A stretch of DNA of 51,086 bases from Clostridioides difficile. GTDB taxonomy: Bacteria; Bacillota; Clostridia; Peptostreptococcales; Peptostreptococcaceae. The notes below the pieces were generated by a model, which saw only the letters and a list, made by a program, of their open reading frames with translations, was not told the DNA's origin and ran no database searches. The DNA is taken from assembly GCF_001299635.1 (NCBI RefSeq), contig NZ_JRHN01000005.1, positions 1 to 51,086 on the forward strand, in the 5' to 3' direction. The translations under genes were made by a program, and so were the position numbers. Below, piece by piece: positions 18,707-27,198 of the stretch. Position 1 is the stretch's first letter. Each line of letters opens with the position of its first letter.

Positions 18707-18780
18707 ATAAAAATTAGTTATTATATAAAAATCCCAAGTTTATTTTAACTTGGGATTTTTATATAATAACTAATTTTTAT
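18707..18780. terminator. Bidirectional terminator: perfect 34-bp inverted repeat
   Basis: Arms 18707-18740 and 18747-18780 are exact reverse complements, separated by a 6-base loop (TATTTT). Each side of the GC-richer core (ATCCCAAGTT) is followed by a T-rich strand, so it can stop transcription from both directions. The right arm contains the last codons and stop of the sensor-kinase gene. Confidence 0.92.
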
Positions 18781-19867
18781 CTTGTTTCAATATAATTTGA
18801 AAGGATGTACTTTTCCCTAAAATGCTTGAAACCGAAATATTCCCTCCATGTGCATCAATAATCTGTTTAACAATAAACAATCCTAATCCTTTGTTTTGTG
18901 TATTATGATTTTTGCTACTATAATATTTGTCAAAAATATCATCTGCTTTTTTCGCATTTATCCCAACCCCATTGTCAGTAGTATTAATGTAAATTTGTTC
19001 AGAACTCTGTTTTAAGCAAATTTCTATTTCTGTACCATCAGGATTATGTTCAACACAATTCATTAAAAGGTTATAAAGAGCTCTATACATTAATGTCTCA
19101 TCTATGGCTAAATACAAACATTCTAAATCTGTATAAAATCCAAATATCTGTTTTTTAGATTTTGGATTATTAGCTACATCAGCAATAAGGTTTTGAAGAA
19201 ATGCAACCATTTCAACCTGTGTGTGTTTAAGCAGTATTTTTCCAGACGAATCTATAAAAAATGTCAGACTTAAATTGTCTATTAATTTTTCAATATATAC
19301 TCCTTTTTTATATATGTTATCTAAAAATATCGTTCTCTCTTCTTCACTAAAACTGTGGTTTTTGTTAAGCATTAGAGATGAATATCCTGTGATGTATGAT
19401 AATGGCGTTTTCAAATCATGTGATACACCAGCAAGCCAATCAGTTTTTGCAACTTCAAGTTTTTCTCGTTCAATTTCAGTTTCTTGAAGCTTATTGCCTA
19501 AAGATTTTATATTTACAATGACTTCTTTATACATAAAATAGTACCATTTTAATTTCCCATTATTGGTAAAGGCTTTTTTGACTATTGCATAATCTCCTTT
19601 AGATAAATTACTTATTGAACAAATTATCAAGTAAAGTGGTCGAACAAGAAATAAGCAAAAAAGTATCCCTCCTGTAATAAAGCAGAAAGAAATTATAAGT
19701 ATGCTTGGGAAATATCCAATAGATGAATCAGCCACATATAAAAATTCATGTGATCTTTCAGGATATATTAATTGATTAAGTAATATGAATAATGTAACGA
19801 AGTATACTAGAAATATAAAGAGACCTGTTGTAAAGTAAGCAATAAAACGAAAGTATAATTTTTTCAA
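18770..19867 (-). CDS. Sensor histidine kinase of two-component system
   Basis: Membrane kinase that autophosphorylates on His and passes phosphate to the adjacent regulator. Two transmembrane helices (about 9-32 and 50-75) flank a short (~20-residue) outer loop, so it probably senses within the membrane or via a partner. A short HAMP-like linker, HisKA (GVSHDLKTPLSYITGY, phospho-His in SHDLKTP) and HATPase_c (N-box NLLMNCVEHN, DNGVGI, NKGLGLFIVK) follow. The frame is open to 20005, but that would overlap the regulator by 134 bases. TTG at 19867 has GAGGGGAG about 7 bases upstream and starts 4 bases after the regulator stop, giving 365 residues. The stop lies inside the shared terminator palindrome. 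Confidence 0.9.
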   Translation of the reverse strand: MKKLYFRFIAYFTTGLFIFLVYFVTLFILLNQLIYPERSHEFLYVADSSIGYFPSILIISFCFITGGILFCLFLVRPLYLIICSISNLSKGDYAIVKKAFTNNGKLKWYYFMYKEVIVNIKSLGNKLQETEIEREKLEVAKTDWLAGVSHDLKTPLSYITGYSSLMLNKNHSFSEEERTIFLDNIYKKGVYIEKLIDNLSLTFFIDSSGKILLKHTQVEMVAFLQNLIADVANNPKSKKQIFGFYTDLECLYLAIDETLMYRALYNLLMNCVEHNPDGTEIEICLKQSSEQIYINTTDNGVGINAKKADDIFDKYYSSKNHNTQNKGLGLFIVKQIIDAHGGNISVSSILGKSTSFQIILKQDKN

Positions 19868-19871
19868 TATA

Positions 19872-20606
19872 TCAGCTCCCCTCTGGTGGTATGAACTTAT
19901 ACCCAACTCCACGAAGGTTTGTAATAACTTTGTATGGTTTATTATCATCCAGTATCTTTTTTCTAAGCTTGGATATATGTATTGTAACAGTCTTTTCATC
20001 TCCATATCCTGCTAATCCCCAAATTGTATCGTACAGATGTGATGTAGTAAAGACTTTGTTAGGGTTTTGGCAAAAAAATTCCATTAGCTCGAGTTCTTTG
20101 GCTGTACATTCTACGTCTTGACCATTTACAGTAAGTATTGCACAAGTCATATCAAGAATAATATAGCCATAATGATAAATTAAGGAATTTTCTGAATGAG
20201 TATGTAATACTGAATGTTCAAGTTGTTGACGCCTAAAAATAGCTTTGATTCTGGCGACAAGCTCCATTGTATTAAAAGGTTTTGTTATATAATCATCACC
20301 ACCAATAGCAAATCCTGATAATTTATCGTAATCACCAGTTTTGGCAGTCAGAAATACGATAGGGGCTATAGTTTTCCTGCGTATTTTTGCACATAGTTCA
20401 AATCCGCAATAATCTGGTAGCATTACATCAAGAATGATAAGGTCATATTGCCTGTTTTCAATACACTCAAGGGCTTTGGTTCCTGTTGATACACAGGTAA
20501 CATTATTATAATGTTCTTTATTTAAGGTTATTTTCACTAGGGTTAACAGCCCTTCTTCATCATCAACAATAAGTATCCTTTCAGGGTTTTCCAATTTGTC
20601 ATCCAT
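19872..20606 (-). CDS. OmpR/PhoB-family response regulator
   Basis: Receiver domain (about 10-120) with the acidic pair VDDEE, phospho-acceptor Asp in LIILDVMLPDY, and the conserved Lys in FLTAKTG; then a winged-helix DNA-binding domain (about 140-240) with recognition helix region EKTVTIHISKLRKKI. Length 244 is standard. It heads the regulator-kinase operon and is divergent from the first protease-like lipoprotein. A minus-strand promoter (TATAAT at 20641-20646, CTTACA 17 bp upstream) and GGGAG before the ATG are visible. The likely targets are the 11-bp repeats upstream of both lipoprotein genes. Confidence 0.93.
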   Translation of the reverse strand: MDDKLENPERILIVDDEEGLLTLVKITLNKEHYNNVTCVSTGTKALECIENRQYDLIILDVMLPDYCGFELCAKIRRKTIAPIVFLTAKTGDYDKLSGFAIGGDDYITKPFNTMELVARIKAIFRRQQLEHSVLHTHSENSLIYHYGYIILDMTCAILTVNGQDVECTAKELELMEFFCQNPNKVFTTSHLYDTIWGLAGYGDEKTVTIHISKLRKKILDDNKPYKVITNLRGVGYKFIPPEGS

Positions 20607-20688
20607 AATATTTCATCTCCCAGTATACAAAAATAGTATCATTATAATACCATACATGCAAAGTGTAAGCAATAAATTGTTCTTTTGT

Positions 20689-20721
20689 TTTACCCTCACT
20701 TTACTTTTATTTTATTTTCAT
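20689..20721 (+). promoter_or_regulatory. Three 11-bp direct repeats upstream of first lipoprotein (putative regulator site)
   Basis: TTTACCCTCAC, TTTACTTTTAT and TTTATTTTCAT lie head to tail, one DNA turn each, as OmpR-family regulators prefer. A -10-like TATAGA follows at 20731-20736 with no good -35, consistent with an activator-dependent promoter. The same arrangement recurs before the second paralogue. Assignment to the adjacent response regulator is inference. Confidence 0.65.
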
Positions 20722-20772
20722 ACTATATTCTATAGATAAAAAGAGATATAAAAATAAAACAGGAGGTAAAAA

Positions 20773-22254
20773 ATGACAAAGTCGCTAAAATCAAGAGGAA
20801 CAAGTGTTCTTCTATGTGGAGCTTTGATTGTTGGTGTAATGACAGGATGTACATCTCAGGCTACATCAACAAAAAACTCAACATCTAAGTCAAATCCTAA
20901 AACAACCGAAAAAGTTACTCGTGTAAGTTCTGAAAATCAGTTAAAGAAATTAAAAGAAAAATATGATAAAAATCCAAATGATAAAGCATTAGCATTAAAA
21001 TATGCTCAAAACTTATTTGAATTGGGAGATTTTACAGAATTACAAGAAGCATTGAAGCTGTTGTTAAATGGAGATAAACCTCTACCAGATGCTATTTACC
21101 TTTCAGCACAAATAAAATATATGAATGGTAATTATACACAAGCAGAAAAGCTATACAATACTCTTGTGGAGAAATATCCAGATAAATTTAAAGAAAAGGC
21201 AGAAGCTGGTCTATCAATGACCTATTATCAAACAAATCAATATCAGAAAGCAAAACAGTTATCTATTGGTCAAGAAAATACAAGTAGTTTATTAAATAAC
21301 ATGATGAAAGATTTTGGTGATAGGCAACCTAATCAAATTGAATGGAATGGAAAAAATGAAAGTGTTATTCCATTTCTTACAACTGACCCTCTGCCTGTTG
21401 TGCCAGTAGAGATAAATGGAAAAAGAATGAACGCTTTTATTGATACTGGTGCTCCTACATTTATTCTTGACAAAAAATTTGCAAAAGAATTTGGAATCAA
21501 ACCAGTTTCAAATGCAGATGGGAATTTTGCTAGAGGTGGTACCTCTGAGATTGGATTTAGTAGAGCTGATTCATTTAAGGTAGGAGACATAAATATGAAA
21601 AATATCCCTGTAATGATAGGAGAGCTTGGTGGACTTGTAGAACTATTTAAGAATACTGAATTAGATGTTCGTGCTGTTCTTGGTACAAATGTATTAAAAC
21701 AATTTGTACCAACAATGGATTATCCAAATGGTGAGTTGGTATTAAGACCACGAAGTGAAGTAGTAAGGAATGAAATAGTTATAACGGATGAAGATATCAA
21801 AGAAGGTAAAGGTGAAATAATACAACAAATTCCATTCACACTTTCTTCTACTCATTATATGTTTGGTAAAGGTTCAATTAATAATAAAAATAATCTTAAT
21901 TTCTTTATTGATTCAGGATTTAATGGTGGAAAGGGTGCTGGAGTTATGTTGCCTAAACAAACAATAGATTTATTAGGTATTACTATGCCAAATCTAAGAC
22001 CAGCTACTAAAGATGAAGGCGGAATGACAGGAAATGATTTTGAAGTGGCACAATTTGATATTTCATCATATGGGCTAGGTAATGTACAACAGAGAAAAGG
22101 TATTGGGTATTTTGTGACAGGACAAGAAAGAATGTATCAAGTACATGGATTTTTCCAAGATGCTTTAATAAGCCATAATTATCTGAAGAATTACAAATGG
22201 ACAATTAATTTTGATTCAATGACGATGACATTTAATGAGAAGAAGAATATATAA
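20773..22254 (+). CDS. Lipoprotein with TPR-like repeats and aspartic-protease-like domains (copy 1)
   Basis: Predicted surface lipoprotein: signal peptide with lipobox VMTGC, lipidated Cys 26. A Ser/Thr/Lys-rich linker (27-50) is followed by TPR-like helical repeats (about 52-165; LKYAQNLFELGDFTE, AEKLYNTLVEKYPDKFKEKA). The C-terminal half resembles retropepsin-like aspartyl proteases: NAFIDTGAPTF with D224, then AVLGTNVLKQF near 301-311, the usual hydrophobic-hydrophobic-Gly element. A second motif, NFFIDSGFNGG with D380, suggests a two-lobed or duplicated fold. I recognise no named family member; protease activity is inferred from motifs only. RBS AGGAGG is 7 bases from the ATG. It is divergent from the two-component operon and followed by a paralogue. 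Confidence 0.85.
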   Translation: MTKSLKSRGTSVLLCGALIVGVMTGCTSQATSTKNSTSKSNPKTTEKVTRVSSENQLKKLKEKYDKNPNDKALALKYAQNLFELGDFTELQEALKLLLNGDKPLPDAIYLSAQIKYMNGNYTQAEKLYNTLVEKYPDKFKEKAEAGLSMTYYQTNQYQKAKQLSIGQENTSSLLNNMMKDFGDRQPNQIEWNGKNESVIPFLTTDPLPVVPVEINGKRMNAFIDTGAPTFILDKKFAKEFGIKPVSNADGNFARGGTSEIGFSRADSFKVGDINMKNIPVMIGELGGLVELFKNTELDVRAVLGTNVLKQFVPTMDYPNGELVLRPRSEVVRNEIVITDEDIKEGKGEIIQQIPFTLSSTHYMFGKGSINNKNNLNFFIDSGFNGGKGAGVMLPKQTIDLLGITMPNLRPATKDEGGMTGNDFEVAQFDISSYGLGNVQQRKGIGYFVTGQERMYQVHGFFQDALISHNYLKNYKWTINFDSMTMTFNEKKNI

Positions 22255-22286
22255 TCTAAATTGTGAACAAGAGATATCTTTTTAAT

Positions 22287-22319
22287 TTTACTTTTGCTTT
22301 ACTTTTATTTTACTTTCAT
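22287..22319 (+). promoter_or_regulatory. Three 11-bp direct repeats upstream of second lipoprotein (putative regulator site)
   Basis: TTTACTTTTGC, TTTACTTTTAT and TTTACTTTCAT are contiguous. A TATAGA -10-like element follows at 22330-22335, at the same distance as in copy 1. The 105-bp gap thus carries its own regulated promoter even though both genes face the same way. Confidence 0.68.
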
Positions 22320-22359
22320 ATTGTATCTTATAGATAAGAACAAAAATAGGAGGTAAAAA

Positions 22360-23820
22360 ATGATAAAATCACTGAAATCAAGAGGAATAAGTATTATATT
22401 ATGTGGAGCTTTAATTGTTGGTGTAATGACAGGATGTACATCTCAGGCTACATCATCGAAAAGCTCAACGCCTAAGTCAATAACTAAAACAACAAAAAAA
22501 GTTACTCGTGCAAGTTGCGAAAAACAACTAACAGAAATAAAAGGAAAGTATGAGAAAAATCCAAATGACGAAGTTCTAAGATTAGAATATGCTCAAATAC
22601 TATTTAAATTAGGTGACATTACAAAAGCACAAGAGATGCTGAGTCCCTTGATGAATTCGAAGAAGCCTTCCCCAGATGTGATTTATCTTTCTGCACGAAT
22701 AGAATATCTGAATGGTAATTATGAGCAGGCTGAAAAACTATATAATACTCTTATAGAGCAATATCCTGATAAATTCAAAGCAAAAGCTGAAAAAGGATTG
22801 ACACTAACATATTATCAAACAAATCAATATCAAAAAGCTGAAAAATTATCCGAAGCATCAGAAGATAAAAACAATAGTATAAATAGTGTATTGGAAATGA
22901 TGAAAGCTTTTAAGGATAAACAACCAAATCAAATTGACTGGAATGGAAAAAGCGAAACAGTGATTCCTTTTATCACAACTGAACCTCTGCCAGTTGTGCC
23001 AGTAGAGATAAATGGAAAAAGGATAAATGCTGTTATTGATACTGGTGGCCCAATGTTTACTATTGATCAGAAACTTGCAAAAGAACTTGGTATAAAAACA
23101 GCTTCAAAAAACGAAAATGAATTTGCTGGAGGTAATACTGTTGAAACTGGTTTTGGTCAAGCTGATTCACTTACTATAGGAGATGTAAATATTAAAAATG
23201 TACCTGTAATGTTGGGACCATTTGATGGGTTTGAAGAGGGGCTTAAGGATTATGATGTTCATGGTATTATTGGTACAGGTGTATTGAAGGAATTTGTACC
23301 TACGATGGATTACCTTAGTGGCCAATTAATATTAAGACCTCGAAATGAAGTAGGTAGAGAGAATCTTAATAAAATGCTTGCAGATGATAAAATATTGGAA
23401 GAAATGCCATTTACGCTTGCAGCCATTCATTTTATGTATGGAAAAGGATCAGCCAATCAGAAAAGTGGACTTAACTACTTCATTGATTCAGGACTTGGTG
23501 ACGAAAAAGGTGCTGGAATTATATTACCTAAAGAAACAATAGACTCTTTGAAGATTCCTATGCCAGAGCTAAATAAAGCTCCTGAAGGACAAGGTGGAAT
23601 GGGAGGAAGTGATTATAAGGAAGGCCATTTTGACATTTCATCATATGGACTGGGTAATTTACAATTGAAAAATGGTATAGGATATTATTTTACAGGTGGA
23701 GTTTTGGATTATGATGAGGAAGTTGGATTTGTTAGTGATGGATTGATAAGTCATCATTATTTTAATAAGTATAAATGGTCAATTGATTTCGATTCTAGGA
23801 AGATGACATTTAGCAAATAG
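22360..23820 (+). CDS. Lipoprotein with TPR-like repeats and aspartic-protease-like domains (copy 2)
   Basis: Tandem paralogue of the preceding gene, 486 residues, same layout: lipobox VMTGC (Cys 26), polar linker, TPR-like repeats (about 52-165; YEQAEKLYNTLIEQYPDKF), NAVIDTGGPMF with D227, GIIGTGVLKEF, and a second NYFIDSGLGDEKG motif. The catalytic-type DTG/DSG residues are kept in both copies, arguing for a retained function. The signal-peptide DNA is almost identical to copy 1 while the mature parts have diverged. It has its own promoter repeats and an identical RBS block (AGGAGGTAAAAAATG), and ends in a strong terminator. Confidence 0.85.
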   Translation: MIKSLKSRGISIILCGALIVGVMTGCTSQATSSKSSTPKSITKTTKKVTRASCEKQLTEIKGKYEKNPNDEVLRLEYAQILFKLGDITKAQEMLSPLMNSKKPSPDVIYLSARIEYLNGNYEQAEKLYNTLIEQYPDKFKAKAEKGLTLTYYQTNQYQKAEKLSEASEDKNNSINSVLEMMKAFKDKQPNQIDWNGKSETVIPFITTEPLPVVPVEINGKRINAVIDTGGPMFTIDQKLAKELGIKTASKNENEFAGGNTVETGFGQADSLTIGDVNIKNVPVMLGPFDGFEEGLKDYDVHGIIGTGVLKEFVPTMDYLSGQLILRPRNEVGRENLNKMLADDKILEEMPFTLAAIHFMYGKGSANQKSGLNYFIDSGLGDEKGAGIILPKETIDSLKIPMPELNKAPEGQGGMGGSDYKEGHFDISSYGLGNLQLKNGIGYYFTGGVLDYDEEVGFVSDGLISHHYFNKYKWSIDFDSRKMTFSK

Positions 23821-23867
23821 AAATAGCATATAACACAAATTGCATGATTAAGTTTCACTTCTTTAAA

Positions 23868-23905
23868 GACACAGAGGTACAAGGAAAGTATCTCTGTGTT
23901 TTTTA
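23868..23905 (+). terminator. Terminator after second lipoprotein
   Basis: ACACAGAGGTAC (23869-23880) pairs with GTATCTCTGTGT (23888-23899), one G-U, then a T-run. Confidence 0.9.
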
Positions 23906-24118
23906 TATCCAAAAATATTTTATAAGTAAAATGTAATAGATAACTTGTTTATAAATATGTTAAGAGTAATAGTATTATAGTTCATCTAATTACAGAGATA
24001 CTATTAGTTGTTCAAGTTTCTAGCTGAGTTATAACAGAATTAGATACAGTAGTAAAAGCTAAAACTATATTTTTACGAGTGTTTATTGTAAAAGTTTTCT
24101 CATTATACAAAAAAACAG
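23906..24118. other. AT-rich intergenic stretch with an inverted repeat
   Basis: No gene is seen. A 9-bp inverted repeat, TAATAGTAT (23967-23975) and ATACTATTA (23998-24006), lies about 115 bp upstream of the SorC-gene promoter; it could be an operator but nothing further supports this. Confidence 0.35.
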
Positions 24119-24148
24119 TTGACTTTTTATATGAACCCCTTCTATAAT
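24119..24148 (+). promoter_or_regulatory. Promoter of SorC-type regulator and aco genes
   Basis: TTGACT (24119-24124), 18-bp spacer, TATAAT (24143-24148): a strong sigma-A type promoter 73 bp before the regulator. No terminator is seen between the regulator and acoA, so it may drive the whole cluster. Confidence 0.7.
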
Positions 24149-24221
24149 GTTACTGAAATTAAGTAAAATGATTGAACAAATGTAAAGATAATTAAAAAAG
24201 CTTGATTTTGGAGGAAAGCAA

Positions 24222-25175
24222 ATGAAAAAAATTGGAGACCTAAGGTTAATGATGAAGTGTTGTTCACTTTATTATGAAGATAATTTAAATCAGCAAGAAA
24301 TAGCAAATCAATTGGGAATATCAAGACCAACAATATCAAGAATATTAAAAGAAGCTTTTGAGCAAGGCATAGTAAAAATACAAATAGTTGATGTTTTGAA
24401 AAATGACTACCAAAAAATAGAGAGAAGTTTAGAAAGAAAATATAAATTAAAAGAAGTAATAGTAGTAGATGATAAACAGGATTCACTAACACAAAAACAA
24501 GAATTAGCAAGAGCTGTATCTGAATATTTAACCAGAGTAGTAAAGGAAAATGATATAATAGGAGTTTCAATAGGAACTACACTAAAAGAAATACCTAGAT
24601 ATGTGGAAAAAAATAACTGTAAGAATGTTACATTTATACCTCTATTAGGTGGGATTGGAGACAATGAAATAGATATTCACGCAAATCAAATAGCAGTAAG
24701 TTTAGCAAGGGCTTTTGGAGGAGATTTCAAACTATTACATGCTCCAGCTGTTATGTCTGATTTATCTACAAAAGAAAAACTTTGCAAAGACGAAAAAATT
24801 AAAGAAGTGCTAGATTTAATAGATAAAACGACTATAGCAATCGTAGGTATAGGAAATCCAATGAGCTTAAACTCAACAATAATGGCTTCTGGGTATATGA
24901 ATGAGGCAGATATAGAAGATTTGAAAAAATATAATTCAATAGGTGCGATTTGTTTGCAAGCCTTTGATAAAGAAGGAAAAACTTCTATACTTGAATTTAA
25001 TCAAAGAGTACTAGGAGTAAAGCTAGAAGATTTAAAAAAGATAAAAAGGACTATAGGTGTAGCTTCAGGAGATGAAAAAATAGAAGCAATAAAGGCATCA
25101 TTAAAGGCAAAGTTTATAAATAGTTTAGCAATTAATCACAGTTTAGCAATTGAATTATTAGAAGATTGTGACTAA
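24222..25175 (+). CDS. SorC/DeoR-type sugar-binding transcriptional regulator
   Basis: An N-terminal HTH (about 12-50, YYEDNLNQQEIANQLGISRPTISRILKEA) is followed by the SorC effector-binding domain (about 60-315), a fold related to sugar-phosphate isomerases, with GVSIGTTLKEIP and FIPLLGGIG loops. Length 317 is normal. RBS GGAGG precedes the ATG. It sits 37 bp before the dehydrogenase E1-alpha gene in the same direction, so it is the likely local regulator of that complex; its effector is unknown. Most studied aco clusters use the sigma-54 activator AcoR, so a SorC regulator is a different arrangement. Confidence 0.88.
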   Translation: MKKIGDLRLMMKCCSLYYEDNLNQQEIANQLGISRPTISRILKEAFEQGIVKIQIVDVLKNDYQKIERSLERKYKLKEVIVVDDKQDSLTQKQELARAVSEYLTRVVKENDIIGVSIGTTLKEIPRYVEKNNCKNVTFIPLLGGIGDNEIDIHANQIAVSLARAFGGDFKLLHAPAVMSDLSTKEKLCKDEKIKEVLDLIDKTTIAIVGIGNPMSLNSTIMASGYMNEADIEDLKKYNSIGAICLQAFDKEGKTSILEFNQRVLGVKLEDLKKIKRTIGVASGDEKIEAIKASLKAKFINSLAINHSLAIELLEDCD

Positions 25176-25212
25176 TAGAAAGATAGATAAAAGTTAACAG
25201 GAGGGAATGTAT

Positions 25213-26175
25213 ATGTCAATATCAAAAGAAACATTACTTGAAATGTATAAGAGAATGAATCAGGCTAGAAAATTTGAAGAGAAAGTTAGTTGGTTTTTTG
25301 CAAGAGGTATGGTTCACGGAACAACTCATTTATCTGTAGGTCAAGAGGCATCAAGTGTGGCAGCTGTAATGGCTTTAGAAAAGGGAGACTTGGTATCATT
25401 GACTCATAGAGGACATAGTCAATTTATAGGAATGGGGATAGACCTAAACAAAATGATGGCTGAACTTATGGGCAAAGAAACTGGATTTTGTAAAGGAAAA
25501 GGAGGCTCAATGCATATAGCAGATATTGAGTCAGGTAATTTAGGAGCAAATGGAGTTGTAGGTGGAGGTCTTACAATAGCCCCAGGAGCTGCACTTACAC
25601 AACAATATAAAAAAACAGGCAAAATAGTTTTATGTAGTTTTGGTGATGGAGCATCAAATGAAGGTACTTTTCATGAAGGTATAAATTTATCCTCAATATG
25701 GAAGTTGCCAATAATATTCTACTGTGAGAATAACTTATATGGAATGTCAACAAGCATAAAACGCCATATGAATATAGAAAGTATTGCTACTAGAGCAGCT
25801 TCTTATGGAATAGAGGGAATATCAATAGATGGATATAATCCAATAGAAGTATATGAGACAGTACAAAAAGCTGCTGAAAAATGTAGAAGAGGAGAAGGGC
25901 CTGTATTGATTGAAAGTAGAACTTATAGATGGTTAGGTCACTCAAAGTCAGATGCAAATGTATATAGAACAAAAGAAGAAATAGAATCATGGAAAGCAAA
26001 GGACCCTATTGAATTTTTAAGAAATTATCTTATCGAAAAGAATATCTCTAATGAAAATGAATTAGATAAAATTCAAGAGTTTGCCAAACAATCAATAGAA
26101 GAGGCAGTGGAATTTGCTCAAAATAGTCCAAATCCAAAAATAGAATCTTTATTAGAGGATGTATATGCAGACTAA
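25213..26175 (+). CDS. acoA: Acetoin/2-oxoacid dehydrogenase E1 alpha subunit
   Basis: Thiamin-diphosphate-dependent E1 alpha. The TPP motif runs from GDGASNEGTFHEG to CENN (about 145-175); the THRGHSQFI and GKGGSMH segments are conserved. The frame is open at ATG 25207, but AGGAGGG ends one base before it; ATG 25213 has a 7-base spacing, giving 320 residues. With acoB it decarboxylates the substrate and transfers the two-carbon unit to lipoyl. Length and gene set favour acetoin dehydrogenase; pyruvate or another 2-oxoacid cannot be excluded. Confidence 0.9.
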   Translation: MSISKETLLEMYKRMNQARKFEEKVSWFFARGMVHGTTHLSVGQEASSVAAVMALEKGDLVSLTHRGHSQFIGMGIDLNKMMAELMGKETGFCKGKGGSMHIADIESGNLGANGVVGGGLTIAPGAALTQQYKKTGKIVLCSFGDGASNEGTFHEGINLSSIWKLPIIFYCENNLYGMSTSIKRHMNIESIATRAASYGIEGISIDGYNPIEVYETVQKAAEKCRRGEGPVLIESRTYRWLGHSKSDANVYRTKEEIESWKAKDPIEFLRNYLIEKNISNENELDKIQEFAKQSIEEAVEFAQNSPNPKIESLLEDVYAD

Positions 26176-26199
26176 AAATGGTAAAGGAGGAAGAAAAAA

Positions 26200-27186
26200 A
26201 TGAGTACAAGAGAATTAACATATGCACAAGCGATAAAGGAAGCAATGTCAGAAGAAATGAGAAGAGATGAAAATGTAATATTTATGGGAGAAGATATAGG
26301 AATATATGGAGGAGCATTTGGTGTATCAGTTGGAATGATAGATGAATTTGGACCAGAAAGAGTAAGGGATACTCCTATATCAGAAGCAGCTATAGCAGGA
26401 GCAGCAGCAGGAGCAGCAGCAACTGGTCTAAGACCTATTATGGAAGTAATGTTTATGGACTTTGTGACAATCTCTATGGATGCAATTGTAAATCAAGCAG
26501 CAAAAATGAGATATATGTTTGGTGGAAAAGCACAAGTTCCAATGGTTGTTAGATGTCCTGGTGGCTCTGGGACTGGTTCAGCAGAACAACATTCACAGAG
26601 TTTAGAAGCTTGGTTTTGCCATGTTCCAGGAGTAAAAGTAGTTGCACCTTCTACACCAGCAGATGCTAAAGGTTTATTAAAAGCAGCTATAAGAGATAAT
26701 AATCCAGTTATATTTGTTGAAAATAAATTGTTATATAGAAAAAAAGGTATTGTACCAGAAGGTGATTATGTAATTGAAATTGGAAAGGCAGACATAAAAA
26801 GAGAAGGAACAGATGTTACAGTAATCACTTATGGAAGGATGTTACAAAGTGTTGAGGAAGCAGCAGAGACATTATCAAAAGAAAATATAAATGTAGAAAT
26901 TATAGATTTAAGAACCTTATATCCATTGGATAGGGAGACTATAGTTAAAAGTGTATGTAAAACTGGAAGAGTTCTAATTTGTCATGAAGCAGCTAAGACT
27001 GGTGGACTAGGTGGAGAAATATCAGCCTTAATAACAGAAAGTGAATCATTCGATTATTTAGATGCACCAGTAAAAAGAATATGCGGAAAAGATGTGCCAA
27101 TACCATATAATCCAGAGTTAGAAAAAGCAGTTGTCCCAAGAGTTGATGAAATAGAAGAAGCAATAAAATCTTTGATTGTTAGATAA
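26200..27186 (+). CDS. acoB: Acetoin/2-oxoacid dehydrogenase E1 beta subunit
   Basis: Transketolase-type beta chain: [12 protein letters not shown]-like N-terminus ([15 protein letters not shown]), [11 protein letters not shown], and the C-terminal transketolase domain (VTVITYGRM ... [12 protein letters not shown] ... CHEAAKTGG). Length 328 is normal for AcoB/PdhB. It forms the alpha2-beta2 E1 with the preceding gene, 24 bp upstream. The DNA carries a run of GCAGCAG-type codons (around 26390-26420) encoding an Ala/Gly-rich segment that is typical for the family. Confidence 0.93.
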   Translation: MSTRELTYAQAIKEAMSEEMRRDENVIFMGEDIGIYGGAFGVSVGMIDEFGPERVRDTPISEAAIAGAAAGAAATGLRPIMEVMFMDFVTISMDAIVNQAAKMRYMFGGKAQVPMVVRCPGGSGTGSAEQHSQSLEAWFCHVPGVKVVAPSTPADAKGLLKAAIRDNNPVIFVENKLLYRKKGIVPEGDYVIEIGKADIKREGTDVTVITYGRMLQSVEEAAETLSKENINVEIIDLRTLYPLDRETIVKSVCKTGRVLICHEAAKTGGLGGEISALITESESFDYLDAPVKRICGKDVPIPYNPELEKAVVPRVDEIEEAIKSLIVR

Positions 27187-27198
27187 GGAGGGATAGAT

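Noticed and set aside
19872-20005. N-terminal extension of the sensor kinase to 20005
   Set aside because: It would overlap the response regulator by 134 bases, adds no recognisable domain, and a well-placed TTG with GAGGGGAG exists at 19867.
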